Below, one piece after another: positions 21,493 through 32,302 of a stretch of DNA of 64,000 nucleotides; position 1 is the first letter of the stretch; each line of letters begins with the position of its first letter. A program made the translations under genes and the position numbers. The stretch spans positions 7,316,001 to 7,380,000 of the forward strand of contig OY783208.1 in the NCBI GenBank assembly GCA_963678705.1, in the 5' to 3' direction. This DNA is from Panorpa germanica. Its lineage: Eukaryota > Arthropoda > Insecta > Mecoptera > Panorpidae. Under the pieces are notes generated by a model. That model made no database searches, was not told the origin of the DNA, and was given only the letters and a program-made list of their open reading frames with translations.

Positions 21493-22640
21493 TTCTTATA
21501 TAATTAACACTGGTCATAAGAGCTCTAATATATATATATATATATATGCATAGACATATTAATGTATAAGTATGCGTACATAAAGTGGATAACAATTGTA
21601 TACGTTATATGCAGGAGCAGTACCCAACTTGAACGTAATGGGAACGTAACTTGCATGAACGTACTGGGAACTACGTTCCCATTACGTTTAAGTTACGTTG
21701 AATTTTTATATATATATATATGCATAGACATATTAATGTATGAGTATGCATACATAAAGTGGATGACAATTGTATACGTTATATGCAGGAGCAGTACCCA
21801 ACTTGAACGTACTGGGAACGTAACTTGAACTTACTAGGAACGTAACTTGCATGAACGTACTGGGAACTACGTTCCCATTACGTTTAAGTTACGTTCCCAG
21901 TACGTTCAAAAATGCTTGATGACAATTGTATACGTTATATGCAGGAGCAGTACCCAACTTGAACGTACTGGGAACGTAACTTAAACGTACTGGGAACGTA
22001 ACTTGAACGTAATGGGAACGTAACTTGAACGTAATGGGAACGTAACTTGGAACGTAATTCAACGTAAGCTTACGTTGAATTACGTTCTTACGTTCCCATT
22101 ACGTTCAAGTTACGTTCCCATTACGTTCAAGTTACGTTCCCAGTACGTTCAAGTTACGTTCCCAGTACGTTCAAGTTGGGTACTGCTCCTGCATATAACG
22201 TATACAATTGTCATCAAGCATTTTTGAACGTACTGGGAACGTAACTTAAACGTAATGGGAACGTAGTTCCCAGTACGTTCATGCAAGTTACGTTCCTAGT
22301 AAGTTTAAGTTACGTTCCCAGTACGTTCAAGTTGGGTACTGCTCCTGCATATAACGTATACAATTGTCATCCACTTTATGTATGCATACTCATACATTAA
22401 TATGTCTATGCATATATATATATATAAAAATTCAACGTAACTTAAACGTAATGGGAACGTAGTTCCCAGTACGTTCATGCAAGTTACGTTCCCATTACGT
22501 TCAAGTTGGGTACTGCTCCTGCATATAACGTATACAATTGTTATCCACTTTATGTACGCATACTCATACATTAATATGTCTATGCATATATATATATATA
22601 TATATTAGAGCTCTTATGACCAGTGTTAATTATAAAGGAA
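21493..22640. repeat. palindrome centre: ACGT-rich tandem repeats and TA tracts
   Basis: Short units such as ACTTGAACGTAATGGGAACG and its complement fill about 21615-22530, with larger blocks around a (TA)n tract and GCAGGAGCAGTACCCAACTT. The centre is a spacerless perfect palindrome of 38 bp (22050-22087) around AAGCTT. The arms differ just outside it by 4 bp. Frames open through this repeat are not genes. Confidence 0.9.
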
Positions 22641-22994
22641 CTAGCTGTCCCGGCCACGCGTTGCTGTGCCTAACGTTTTTGTCATATTACATTACATAGC
22701 GCCATGTATTGAATATTTACTCAATCTAGTCAACAGATTTCGATTTACTCAACAGAATATTTACTCAATCTAGTCAACAGATGTCGCCATCATCGCCGCC
22801 CGATGTCATATGTCATATACAGATAATTAATAGACAAATAATTAACAATAAGATAAATAAATTGAGATGTAAGCTATCCTATCTTTCAAGTTGGGTCAAA
22901 CTGCACACGGTGTACAAATTTCATTAAAATCGGTTAAGTAGTTTAGGAGTCCATAGGGGACAACACAGTGACACGTAATTTATATATATTAAGA
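22641..22994 (-). mobile_element. non-autonomous Helitron, 354 bp, right arm
   Basis: This is the mirror copy of 21139-21492. CTAG is read as 22644-22641 and TC as 22994-22993. At least one single-base difference from the left copy is visible (CGGGCGGCG against CGGGCGACG). Confidence 0.85.
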
Positions 22995-23219
22995 TTATAT
23001 ATAACAAAACATTACTAATAAAATATGTGTATCTTATTTTATATGGATGTATTAAAACATTAAATCTTATAATAATAAAACTCAATGGTTTGTGTTTATA
23101 TATTATTATTTATTTATAAATATGCTATTTTTCAATTGTTATATAAATATACATTTTAATTATCTTAACTAAAACAGATATAAATTTATACAAAACTTAA
23201 ACTTAACTTAAAATTAGTA
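22995..23219. other. AT-rich flank, right-arm mirror of 20914-21138
   Basis: Mirror of the left-arm spacer; no gene seen. Confidence 0.4.
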
Positions 23220-24387
23220 CTAAATTTTATAATGTCCATGTGCTAAAGTACTTATACCATCAGTTAATACATAACTTTTATTATCATTTCCACTAAGACC
23301 TACTTTACTTATCATTTGAGTATAAATTGTATGCTTAATAGATTTAAAGGTATTCATTGTGATCAATAATATGTTATCCTGAGATAAACAATTTACATAA
23401 TCTTTAATATTGAATTTGTTTACAATATTTTTCTTAATTCCTTTTGCTTTAGCTGTGCATGAACCCTCAATATCAATTGCATACATTTTTGACCTTAACC
23501 TAACAAACTCCCAAATTATACTACTCGCGCATTCATCTTTCATTAAGCCTAATTTAGCTTTGTTCATTAAAGGTAATGAAAATTCATTATTAAATGGATA
23601 ATTAGATGTATCAAATTTATCTAGATTACACTTAATATCGTCATATATATCATCTGTTTTAATTTGATATATTAATGAATCTGTATCTGTATACAACAAT
23701 TTAGCATTACCTTTATAGATTTTTTTTTTTTGATGAAATCATAATGAAAATCGTATATTAAAGTTTTTTGATATATCAAGTACACTTAATCCTAAATACA
23801 ATGGTTTATTATAAAAAACTTTAAGTTTTTGCATTTGAATAGCAACTAAGTTTTCATGAAATATAGAACAACTATGATAGTTTGGTTTACTTATAAGTGT
23901 ATTAGCACCCATTGTTTTTCCTATATTATCCCAATGAGTTATTAACTTTACATCAACACGTTTATCTACATTTTCCATTGTTTTACCATAAACTGAATTA
24001 TTCATTAATTTAAAAAAGTTTTTTCTCAAATGTATTTGCAGAGTTCTTTCTTTTTAATGTATTTAGATCAATATAACTTTTTAACCAATCAGACTGTTTA
24101 AATTCCAAAATTCTATGAATTTTATCTATTTTCAGATTATTTTTAAGACATTGCTTTAACGATCTATTGTGAAGCACATAATTATACTTGTTATTTAGAT
24201 TTGGTATTAATTTAACGTCATTTGTTTTAATGCAAGGTGGTTTAATATTTTCGGCACAGAAAGGTAGATCATTGTGTTCATCGTGCAAATAATTAGGATA
24301 TCTTAAATCGACTTCTAATATATAACCAACATCTGAGTTATCTTCAATAGCTTTAGTTATTTGCATCCCAATACATTAAATATTGAA
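23220..24387 (-). pseudogene. C-terminal fragment of the second Polinton polymerase, right arm
   Basis: This is the mirror copy of 19746-20913, with the same frameshifts, deletion and motifs (YTDTDSLIYQ, NNSVYGKTMEN). The shared damage shows that decay preceded the inverted duplication. The translated pieces are identical to the left arm over their full lengths. Confidence 0.85.
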
Positions 24388-25067
24388 ATATTTTATTAAA
24401 AAATAAGAATAAGGTTCCGAAAAACTTACAAACAGATAACGGAAAGGAATTTTATAACACTGAATTTAAAAAAGTTATAGATTCGTATGATATAAACCAT
24501 TATAGTACATTTAGTAATATGAAAGCATCGATTGTTGAAAGATTTAATAGAACTCTAAAAAATGCCATGTGGAAAGATTTTAGTATAAAAGGCAACTATA
24601 ATTGGATTAAAAACATTGATGCACTTGTTAAGAAATATAATAATTCTCATCATTCAACAATTAATATGAAGCCATCTCAAGTATCAATAAAAAATGAAAA
24701 AAAATTATTAGGAAATGTATACAATAGAATAAAAAGGGTCGGTTTAAGTCGATATAAAGTTGGAGATTATGTTCGTTTAAGCAAAACCAAATCATTATTT
24801 GCAAAAGGGTATACTCCTAACTGGAGTACCGAAATATTTACTATATCAAAAGTACAACTAACTAATCCAGTCACATATTTACTTAATGATTCTCTTGGCC
24901 AATCAATTGCAGGCGCGTTTTACGAACAAGAACTACAAAAAACAAAATATCCAGATATATATCTAGTTGAGAAAGTTTTACAGAAAAAAGGAAAAAGAGT
25001 TTTTGTAAAGTGGTTAGGTTTAGATAAATCTCATAACAGTTGGATAGATGCTAAAAATATTGTATAA
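24388..25067 (+). pseudogene. INT: Polinton integrase, 5'-truncated, right arm
   Basis: Mirror copy of 19066-19745, truncated at the same junction. The frame is closed by a stop right at the fusion point. It differs from the left copy at two residues seen here: LSRYKVGDY against LSQYKVGDY, and LQKKGKR against LQRKGKR. At both sites it agrees with Polinton 1. Confidence 0.88.
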
Positions 25068-25131
25068 CATTTTAAATAAATAAAACTATTGGTTATTATA
25101 AATATGTATTTATTTTTACATTAAAATATAC

Positions 25132-28100
25132 TTATAACAATAAATCGCTCTCACTAAAACTATCAAAACCCCAAGGCAAAGTATCGGTACTATTTTTTAT
25201 AATACACCGTTTATCATCAAAAGGACTTAAAGCAATTTTTGTTTGCTTAATAGAGTACACATTATGCAATTTTGAAACTATTCCTCTTTGAGTACATTTT
25301 TTTTCATTTAAAGTTCTTGAACAATTTTCATAATCTTCAAAAGAAATATGGTTTTTTACTACACTTGTCTTTACTCCTTTTATTTTTTTTATAATATCAT
25401 TATTATTAACTTTTATTGTATACATTTTCGATCTTAGTCCTATAAAGTGAGTCATAATATTACCGTTATTTTCATCCTTCATTAAACCTAATACCTTTTT
25501 ATTTACACGGGGAATATTATATTGATTGTTTTCTTTATAATCACTTGTATCAAACTTACTTATATCGCGTTTTATAGTTTCATAAATATCTGATGTGATA
25601 ATTTCATATATTAACGAGTCAGTATCAATATATAATAACTTTATATTATTATTAAAAAATTCTTTTTGCATATAATTATAATGAAAATCATACATTACTG
25701 TTTTAGATAAATCTAATATTGAAAAGCCAACATATATAGGTTTATTAAATGTAATATTAGGTTTTAAAAGTTCAATAGCCACAACATTTTTATTAAAAAT
25801 TATTCGGCTATGAAAATTAGGTCGTGCTATTAAACTTTTTACTCCATAACGACCACCCCATTTTGTTTTTAATTTTATATCACGATGTTTTCTAATATTT
25901 TCCATTGTCTTACCAAATACACTATTATTCATTAATTTATACAAGTTTTTTTCAAAATCATTGGTAGCCATTTTTCTTTTTTCTGTATTTAAATCGATAT
26001 AGTTTTTTAGCCACGATAATTGACTAAATTTTAAAACTCGATGTATTTTTGACACTTGCATTCCTAAATGTATACATTGCTTTAAATTACTATAATGAAT
26101 TATATATTTCTCCTTATCATATAAAGTAGTTAAAAGTTTTTTATGTTTACTTCCCGGTGGAATACAATGCTCAGGACAAAGCGGTAAATCTTTATGGAGA
26201 TTATGTAAACTTTGAGGATAAGTTAAATCTACTTCTAAAATGTAACCAGTATTGCTAGTTTCTGACAAATTGCATATAGTATTACTTATTTCCAATATTT
26301 CTTGATTGTTTAACCATTAAAAATTTCCATATGGTAGGAATTGAGACATTGCATGACCGTATAAGTTATTAACATCCAAATACATTAGATATTTAGAAGG
26401 TAATTCAGGTTTATACTTTTCATTCATGTATTTGTTATTGGCCTCTGCATATCTGTTTGAACATTGACTTATACCACCTCTGATACCCTTCTCTATAAAT
26501 AGCCACATATTTATATCAGTAAACAATTCAAGTTTAATTTTTGTAATTTTTAACATAGAATCCCATGCTAAGCCTGGGGCAGAAACATAATGCACTGGAT
26601 CTAATTTATACGTCTCTAAACAATTATCTCGAAAATTTTCAAATATGTCGCAAAGTAATAACACATCGGTTTTTAAGTACAAATCGGAATATTCACCAAG
26701 TGTTTTAATATGAAATGTATTCCATACATCTTGTGCATGTTTGTAATCTACATCAGATAAGTTACTATCATTTAATAAATTAAAAAAATTATCCTGAGGT
26801 GGTAAAGCTGTCTCATTTAACTTTTCCCAGGAATTTATATAATCATAAGGAAATACACCTTTTTTACTTAACAAAGTAAATTCTTCATTGCTTAAATTGT
26901 TAAATTCTGATTTTAAATTTTTTAGTTTATTATTTGGTAAATAAGATGTCAAATTACTTAAAGAACTAGCCATAAATCGATATGAATCAATAAATCTTAA
27001 TGAAATATTAGTTCCATACACATATTTCGTAAATGAAATATATTTTTCTTTATTAATTGGTAGCACAGAGGTTCTTCCACTTATTCCGGTAGCTAAATCA
27101 ATTATTATAAAATGTGAATCATAAGATGATAAATTGTGAAAAATTATTGGAATCACATAACTTTCATTATAATTTAAATTACATTCATTATGAGCTGGTC
27201 CTCTATAATTTCCTGTTAAATGACAATGATCTCGAACACGGTCTTGTTGCAACGGTTTTTCACATATATGACAATTTATTGCATTTAAATATTCAATCTT
27301 TTGTTGAGCCGTCAATGTTTTCATTGGTAATACATTTTTTATTATATCCTCAACATTATAAGCAATCTCTTTTAATTCATTTACAAACCACTGAACGCAA
27401 TCTTCGCCACGATAACTATTATAATAAGATTTAGAGTCATCATATGAATATTTTACATAATATCCAACGCTATGTGCAATATGTGTTTGATATACCCCCT
27501 TGGTTTCAATATTTGTCACATTACTATCCAATATACTTTCAAAGTCTGCATAAATAACACATGCATTTCTAATTTTTCTCTTAAAGTTTTTAAACTCAAG
27601 TATATTAGAATTTTCATCTGGCATTATCGGTTTAACTGGTCTTAGACCTAATCCAACACAGTCTTGTAAATGTTCCTTAAACTTGTACTCATATCTAAAG
27701 AAATGTAAACATCGATCACATATAAATTTTTTATGATCTGTTTTTGAAAGTTTGAAACATTTGTCATCTTCATTCTGAACATTTATTACAGCCTTTTTTC
27801 GTTTTATTTCAACTGGTAAGTCAATAAATGATGAACCATAAAATGGAACAAATTGATTTATATTTACTATCATATTCACTATTTTATATAGAGCCCATCC
27901 ACTTTGATTTTCTTGAAAAGTTTCTAAATCTTTTAATACAACATCAATAACATTTTCCTTATACCAATGTTTTAAATCTGTTGATACAAAAATTTCATTA
28001 TTTTTAGTATTAAAATATTTGTATTCAAATATATGTTCTTCTTCTTTAGCTGATGGTAAAACAAATTCACCACAAAATATTACGTTTACTTTTAAAGCAC

Positions 28101-28530
28101 TATATTTTTTTAAAGCATTTTTAATTCTAGATGCAAACATATAAAATGCATCGTTTAAAAATTGTAATGGATCAATGTGACTTAAATTAATTAACACTCC
28201 TGTTCTAACACGTCCTTTAAATGATGAATTTATTTCCTGCCATTTAATTCGATCACTACGTTTTAAACTATTTATAGTTCCTCCTCCAACTTTTTGTTTA
28301 TTTTCTAACAATGTTTGAAAATATTTTAAGACACTTATATTGCTTTCAATGCTTCGCTTATATCCAATTGAATAGGTATTTTTATTATTTTTTAATAACT
28401 TATTTAACAACTTTATATTTATTTTATTATAATCAGACCACTTTTTCCACTGAATACTTGAATAATTTGAACTATTCAAATGTTCAATAATTGTTCTCAT
28501 ATGCTTAATAATCTTACAACCGTTATCCAT
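25132..28530 (-). pseudogene. POLB: Polinton polymerase, right arm, with 402-bp in-frame deletion and one stop
   Basis: This mirror copy of the 15201-19001 gene keeps the catalytic Asp of motif A (YLDVNNLYG) and motif C (YIDTDSL). It lacks 134 codons after DDKCF, covering the conserved N-terminal block and the acidic tract. One nonsense codon (AAA to TAA) at 26317-26319 follows LPYGNF. The first part (28530-26317) is a 737-aa open frame with the exonuclease and motif A; the rest (26295-25132) has motifs B and C. Confidence 0.9.
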
Positions 28531-29454
28531 TGTAAATTATATATTTCAGTTTGAAAATCAAAATATAAATCACAATTGTTTTTAAAAGTTCATTTATTTA
28601 TAGAGTTTTACATAAAAAATATGCATTAATCACTATGTTATACTTTTACAATTTCGTCATCAGAGTCTAACACTTGTACAGTTTCATCGTCCGAGTCTAA
28701 TATTTCAATAACTTCACTATTGCATAAGAATAATTTATATACAAAAAAATTTGTCTACGTTTGGAAAATATTCGCTTGTATTCAACACGTTCCCATAAGA
28801 ATAATTTATATACAAAGTTCTCATGAGAAATGTGCTGACGCCGGCTAACACGTGTGCTTCAAGTTACATTCGAAGTAATGCTCTTGTGCCTAAAGTTTCA
28901 TGAGAACATGTGCTGACGCCGGCTAACACGTGTGCTTCAAGTTACATTCGAAGGAATGCGCTATAAATACACTGTTATAAATAATTTAACACTGTTATTG
29001 TAATAGTTATTGTTATAATCTATGTTTAACAATCCTTAAGAATATATATCACAAATTATACTATAACCTTTCATATTATACCCCACCATGTGTAATATAA
29101 CGTCATTATAACATATAACTACTACAACGTCATAATCTTATAACCAATAACAAATCAAACATAAGAATTAATATCGGTATCTCACTCTTTACCACTATTG
29201 CTTTCTCACTCATATCGGATATCAAAGAGACTGTACCAACAGATAAAAGCTGTAATGATGTCATCATCTTCTAAACCAATCACAACACAGCTTATCCACT
29301 TACCCCTCACTCCTTACCCCACCCTTACCCCCTTTTACATTCTTCCAAGTCTAGCCACGCCCCCTCTGCATATCGTGACCTAAATGCATCCCCACCACCA
29401 ATAATTTCCAACTCAATTTCAAATTTAAGCCAGAACCGGCTCTACTAACCTACT
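28531..29454 (-). other. right-arm terminal region of the palindromic Polinton
   Basis: Mirror of 14277-15200 with the same 78-bp direct repeat. It ends CTCTACTAACCTACT at 29454. The acidic mini-ORF copy is at 28638-28718. Confidence 0.75.
28638..28718 (-). other. conserved acidic mini-ORF, right-arm copy
   Basis: Third copy of the 26-codon acidic frame, with the LDSDDE-type core. It lies 108 bp upstream of the right-arm polymerase start. Confidence 0.3.
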
Positions 29455-29460
29455 TGTATA
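29455..29460. repeat. 6-bp target-site duplication, right copy (TGTATA)
   Basis: It directly follows CCTACT, the right element end, and is identical to 14271-14276. Confidence 0.9.
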
Positions 29461-29895
29461 TACCTATGAAATCATTTCTATGAGGTTGAGGTATAAATGA
29501 TTAAACATATACGTATGAAATCAACTCTATGAGGTTGACGTATATTAAAATTTATGTATATACCTATGAAATCAACTCTATGAGGTTGAGGTATAAATGA
29601 TTAAACATATACGTATGAAATCAACTCTATGAGGTTGACGTATATTAAAATTTATGTATATACCTATGAAATCAACTCTATGAGGTTGAGGTATAAATGA
29701 TTAAACATATACGTATGAAATCAACTCTATGAGGTTGACGTATATTAAAATTTATGTATATACCTATGAAATCAACTCTATGAGGTTGAGGTATAAATGA
29801 TTAAACATATACGTATGAAATCAACTCTATGAGGTTGACGTATATTAAAATTTATGTATATACCTATGAAATCAACTCTATGAGGTTGAGGTATA
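29461..29895 (-). repeat. minisatellite in the BEL/Pao leader, right part
   Basis: About four and a half ~100-bp units, nearly identical to each other and in the same orientation as 13909-14270. The homogeneity suggests recent expansion. With the palindrome removed, the two parts join in register. Confidence 0.9.
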
Positions 29896-30236
29896 AGTGA
29901 CCATTTCTATGAGAACGAATGTAAAATATAATATTGAAAGCAATTATAAACAAGATGCAAATGGGGTTATTAATTATTTATCGGTTACATCAAAAACTAG
30001 ATCATATATGCAGTATTTTTATGCTCCAGATAATCAATTCCCAGCTATGTTGTAGTGTAATATGCAGAATTTCAATATTTTACCTCATAATCAATTTTCG
30101 AAGATGGTGTGGATTCATTTTGTTCAATTCACAATAGCTGTTCAAAAATGGTTGGTTGACAACATCCGTTGCTCAATGGAACAATGGTTGGTTGAAGACA
30201 TCCGTTTCTATAAGAATCAAATGGTTAATTTACGAT
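29896..30236 (-). other. BEL/Pao leader between minisatellite and primer-binding site
   Basis: No convincing gene on either strand. Contains a short direct repeat (ATGGTTGGTTGA-AGACATCCG, about 30148-30205). Confidence 0.4.
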
Positions 30237-30254
30237 ATCCGGCTCGAAGGACCA
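30237..30254 (-). promoter_or_regulatory. BEL/Pao primer-binding site (tRNA-Tyr type)
   Basis: On the plus strand ATCCGGCTCGAAGGACCA equals the 3' end of animal tRNA-Tyr including CCA. Read on the minus strand it is an 18-nt primer-binding site starting TGGTCC, in the same orientation as the gag ORF and upstream of it. One base separates it from the inferred LTR end, whose minus-strand sequence ends ...ACCCAAACA. Confidence 0.8.
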
Positions 30255-30255
30255 A

Positions 30256-30937
30256 TGTTTGGGTTTGGGTGTCTTTTTCTATGCAATTAAGTAAACACCC
30301 AATTTATAATATTGTATAAGTTTGCTGATGTTTCGTAATTAAAATCATTGGTAATTATATAATAATTTTTATTTGAAATATACTATTGCGATAAAATGAA
30401 CATGCTTTAGTTAGCTATAAAAATGAATGAATGAACAGAAACAAATGAATTCTAGTTAATGATTTTACAAATTTATAAGGTGACTAAGATAATAAGTAAA
30501 TTTAATAATAAAAGAAAATTAATAAATATTTAATTGAGGATAAATATTTGTTTGTTTCTTTAACATATGTTTAATTGGTGAATCAGCGATTATTCTTGAA
30601 CACCTGTAGTTTCTAAATTGTCTGAATATTCTAATTTTTGCAAAGGAACCATGATGGAATAGAATTTTCGTTCCAGTTATAAAGTTGTTTGCAGACGTAA
30701 TTATTTTGCACATTCAAGTAATTGCCGCATTGAAATATTATACTAAGCTCTAGCAAACTGTCTGTATTTTCCAAACCTGTCTTCAAGGGCTGTCATCAGT
30801 TTGAAACTTTCCTTGCAAGATATATTTAAATGTTAACACATTGACACCGGTGCAGAATCTGCTGTTATACTATACATAGAGTATAGATGTATTTTGGTAA
30901 CCCTGCCAATAACCAGGAAGACCATGATGATTATATG
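30256..30937 (-). other. probable BEL/Pao 5' LTR and flank (outer limit not resolved)
   Basis: An LTR should start right next to the primer-binding site; on the plus strand it begins TGTTTGGG at 30256. The outer end cannot be fixed because the 3' LTR is outside the window. The segment is AT-rich with no convincing gene. Some of the last 100 bp before 30938 may be genomic. Confidence 0.45.
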
Positions 30938-31448
30938 TTAGGAGATATTAACAATTAAAAAAGTCATTTGGTCTCTTTAATTATTGAAGAGAATCAACGT
31001 TGTACACATTCAAGTGCATGTGACATCACAACCGCTGCCAACCTTACAGCTCATAAATCTCTGTAATATGTATTTATATATCAAATATTATTTACAGCTA
31101 TTTCAATGAACAATCAAATTCCAATGTTATGTTTGCCGTAACAGGGTTAAATAAAATAAAAACTTATTATTCTTTGACTTGACTTGATTATTTGACTACC
31201 AACAGCTACAAAACATTACCACAGCACTGACCTACTCAACAAATAACTGACGTTAAAATGCATTTCACGTCATACAAACATGGTCGACCATTTCTAGCGT
31301 TAAAACTACAATTCAAACTTTTAATTGCTATATCTCCGTCAACATTTAGATATTTAATAAAATAGACACGCCAATACACATTTATTAACATCAACTTCAA
31401 TCAACAATTGAAAAAACGACCACTAAAAAATGAGGACGTAAGCCCATT
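30938..31448 (+). mobile_element. 640-bp MITE family, copy 1 (5'-truncated)
   Basis: It matches other copies from TAAGAGATATTAACAATTAA-like sequence to the terminus ...CACTAAAAAATGAGGAC...AAGCCCATT. The left ~90 bp are absent. Confidence 0.75.
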
Positions 31449-31770
31449 ATTTTGATTATGATTTTTAAGTCGTGACCCCCATTCAGGGTGCTACTTCTGG
31501 CATTGATTGTTTTCAGGCTAAAAACAATAGGTGTAAATCCAGTCTATTATCTCTTGTTAACAACTGAACATACATTTTGACAGCTCATTAAAAAGGTTGA
31601 GATAAATTCTATACAAATTACTGTATTTGCAACTAATTCAGTTATAATTTTACGAATAACAGCAGCAGCAAATATTTAAAAATACTTTAAATTAATATAT
31701 AAGCTATTTTGACATTCAACATTGAAAAGATTTGTAGAATTTAATTCGTTTTTTTAAATATTTTTTGAGT
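31449..31770. other. upstream region of zinc-finger gene A
   Basis: No ORF. About 31480-31760 is homologous to 43565-43870 upstream of gene D (shared AACAATAGGTGTAAATCCAG and TACATTTTGACAGCTC), so the two genes are duplicates including their 5' DNA. Confidence 0.6.
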
Positions 31771-32186
31771 AATTATTCGATATAGCTACACCTTTTGTTT
31801 TGAATCTTATAAAAAAACTATTGCACTTTCGAATATTTTCTGGCACTTTTACTATAGTAAAAACATGTACAAATAACACGTAATATACCTTATACCATTT
31901 TTTTATTAGCAAATAAACAGAATTTATGCTTAAAGTTGACCAATAAATGTGAAATATGACGCCATTTTCATTTATATATGGAACAATGTCATATTATTCT
32001 AACCTCAAATTTGACATTTCAACTTTAACCAATAATATTGTCTTTTCTTAAATAAAAAATGTTATAATGCATATTACGTAAGATTTGTACATGTTTTTAT
32101 TATACAACAATTGCCATAAAACATACAAAAATGCTGTAGTTTTTTTATAAGATTCAAAATAAAAGGTGTAGCTATATCGAATAATT
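31771..32186. mobile_element. fold-back MITE, 416 bp, ~55-bp terminal inverted repeats
   Basis: The left end AATTATTCGATATAGCTACA is repeated in reverse complement at the right end; the repeat extends through TTTTGAATCTTATAAAAAAA. Inner parts also pair (ACATGTAC near 31864 and 32092). The paralogous site upstream of gene D (around 43893) lacks it. A partial relative is at 45428-45540. Related fold-back sequence is in the blocks upstream of genes B, C and E. Confidence 0.8.
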
Positions 32187-32275
32187 ACCTTTTTTGATAG
32201 AATTAAATTGATTAAATGTCTTAAATATTGTTGTTCCTAGTTAATTAACATAAGCTAACTTATTTATTTGCTTTT

Positions 32276-32277
32276 AG
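32276..32277 (+). promoter_or_regulatory. probable splice acceptor of the coding exon of gene A
   Basis: A TTTGCTTTTAG tract ends here, 25 bp before the ATG. The equivalent TTTGTTTTTAG precedes the ATG of genes B (36215), C (40109), D (43994) and E (50306), implying 5' non-coding exons upstream. Confidence 0.55.
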
Positions 32278-32302
32278 TATAGTTTAACATCCTTGTACTA
32301 TA

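Larger units (their letters stand above)
14277..29454. mobile_element. 15.2-kb palindromic (fold-back) composite Polinton
   Basis: The whole unit is an inverted repeat. Near the centre position x pairs with 44133-x, and outside the 402-bp deletion with 43731-x. Each arm, from the end inward, has the Polinton terminus and 0.9-kb terminal region, a polymerase gene, a convergent 5'-truncated integrase, a fragment of a second Polinton's polymerase, a 354-bp Helitron and ACGT-rich tandem repeats. The arms meet at 22068/22069 with no spacer. It is flanked by TGTATA on both sides inside one continuous minisatellite, so it behaves as one integration event. The arms are not identical: one large indel, several nonsense or missense differences and scattered single-base changes. 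No capsid, ATPase or protease gene is present, so it is non-autonomous. Confidence 0.85.

Noticed and set aside
21562..22571. Two 88-aa mirror frames at the palindrome centre
   Set aside because: They read through ACGT-rich tandem repeats and TA tracts and have no gene-like features.
29198..29383. 61-aa Pro/Leu-rich frame mirrored at 14348-14533
   Set aside because: It lies in the terminal non-coding region, is present only because of the palindrome, and Polinton 1 has no equivalent.
14277..29454. Palindrome as a pure assembly artefact
   Set aside because: The 6-bp duplication at Polinton-type termini, the same-orientation minisatellite on both sides and arm-specific lesions are not expected from a folded read. 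It stays possible until long reads are checked, so confidence is kept below certainty.
29934..30319. Two short plus-strand frames
   Set aside because: They lie antisense in the BEL/Pao leader and cross the primer-binding site; no supporting features.
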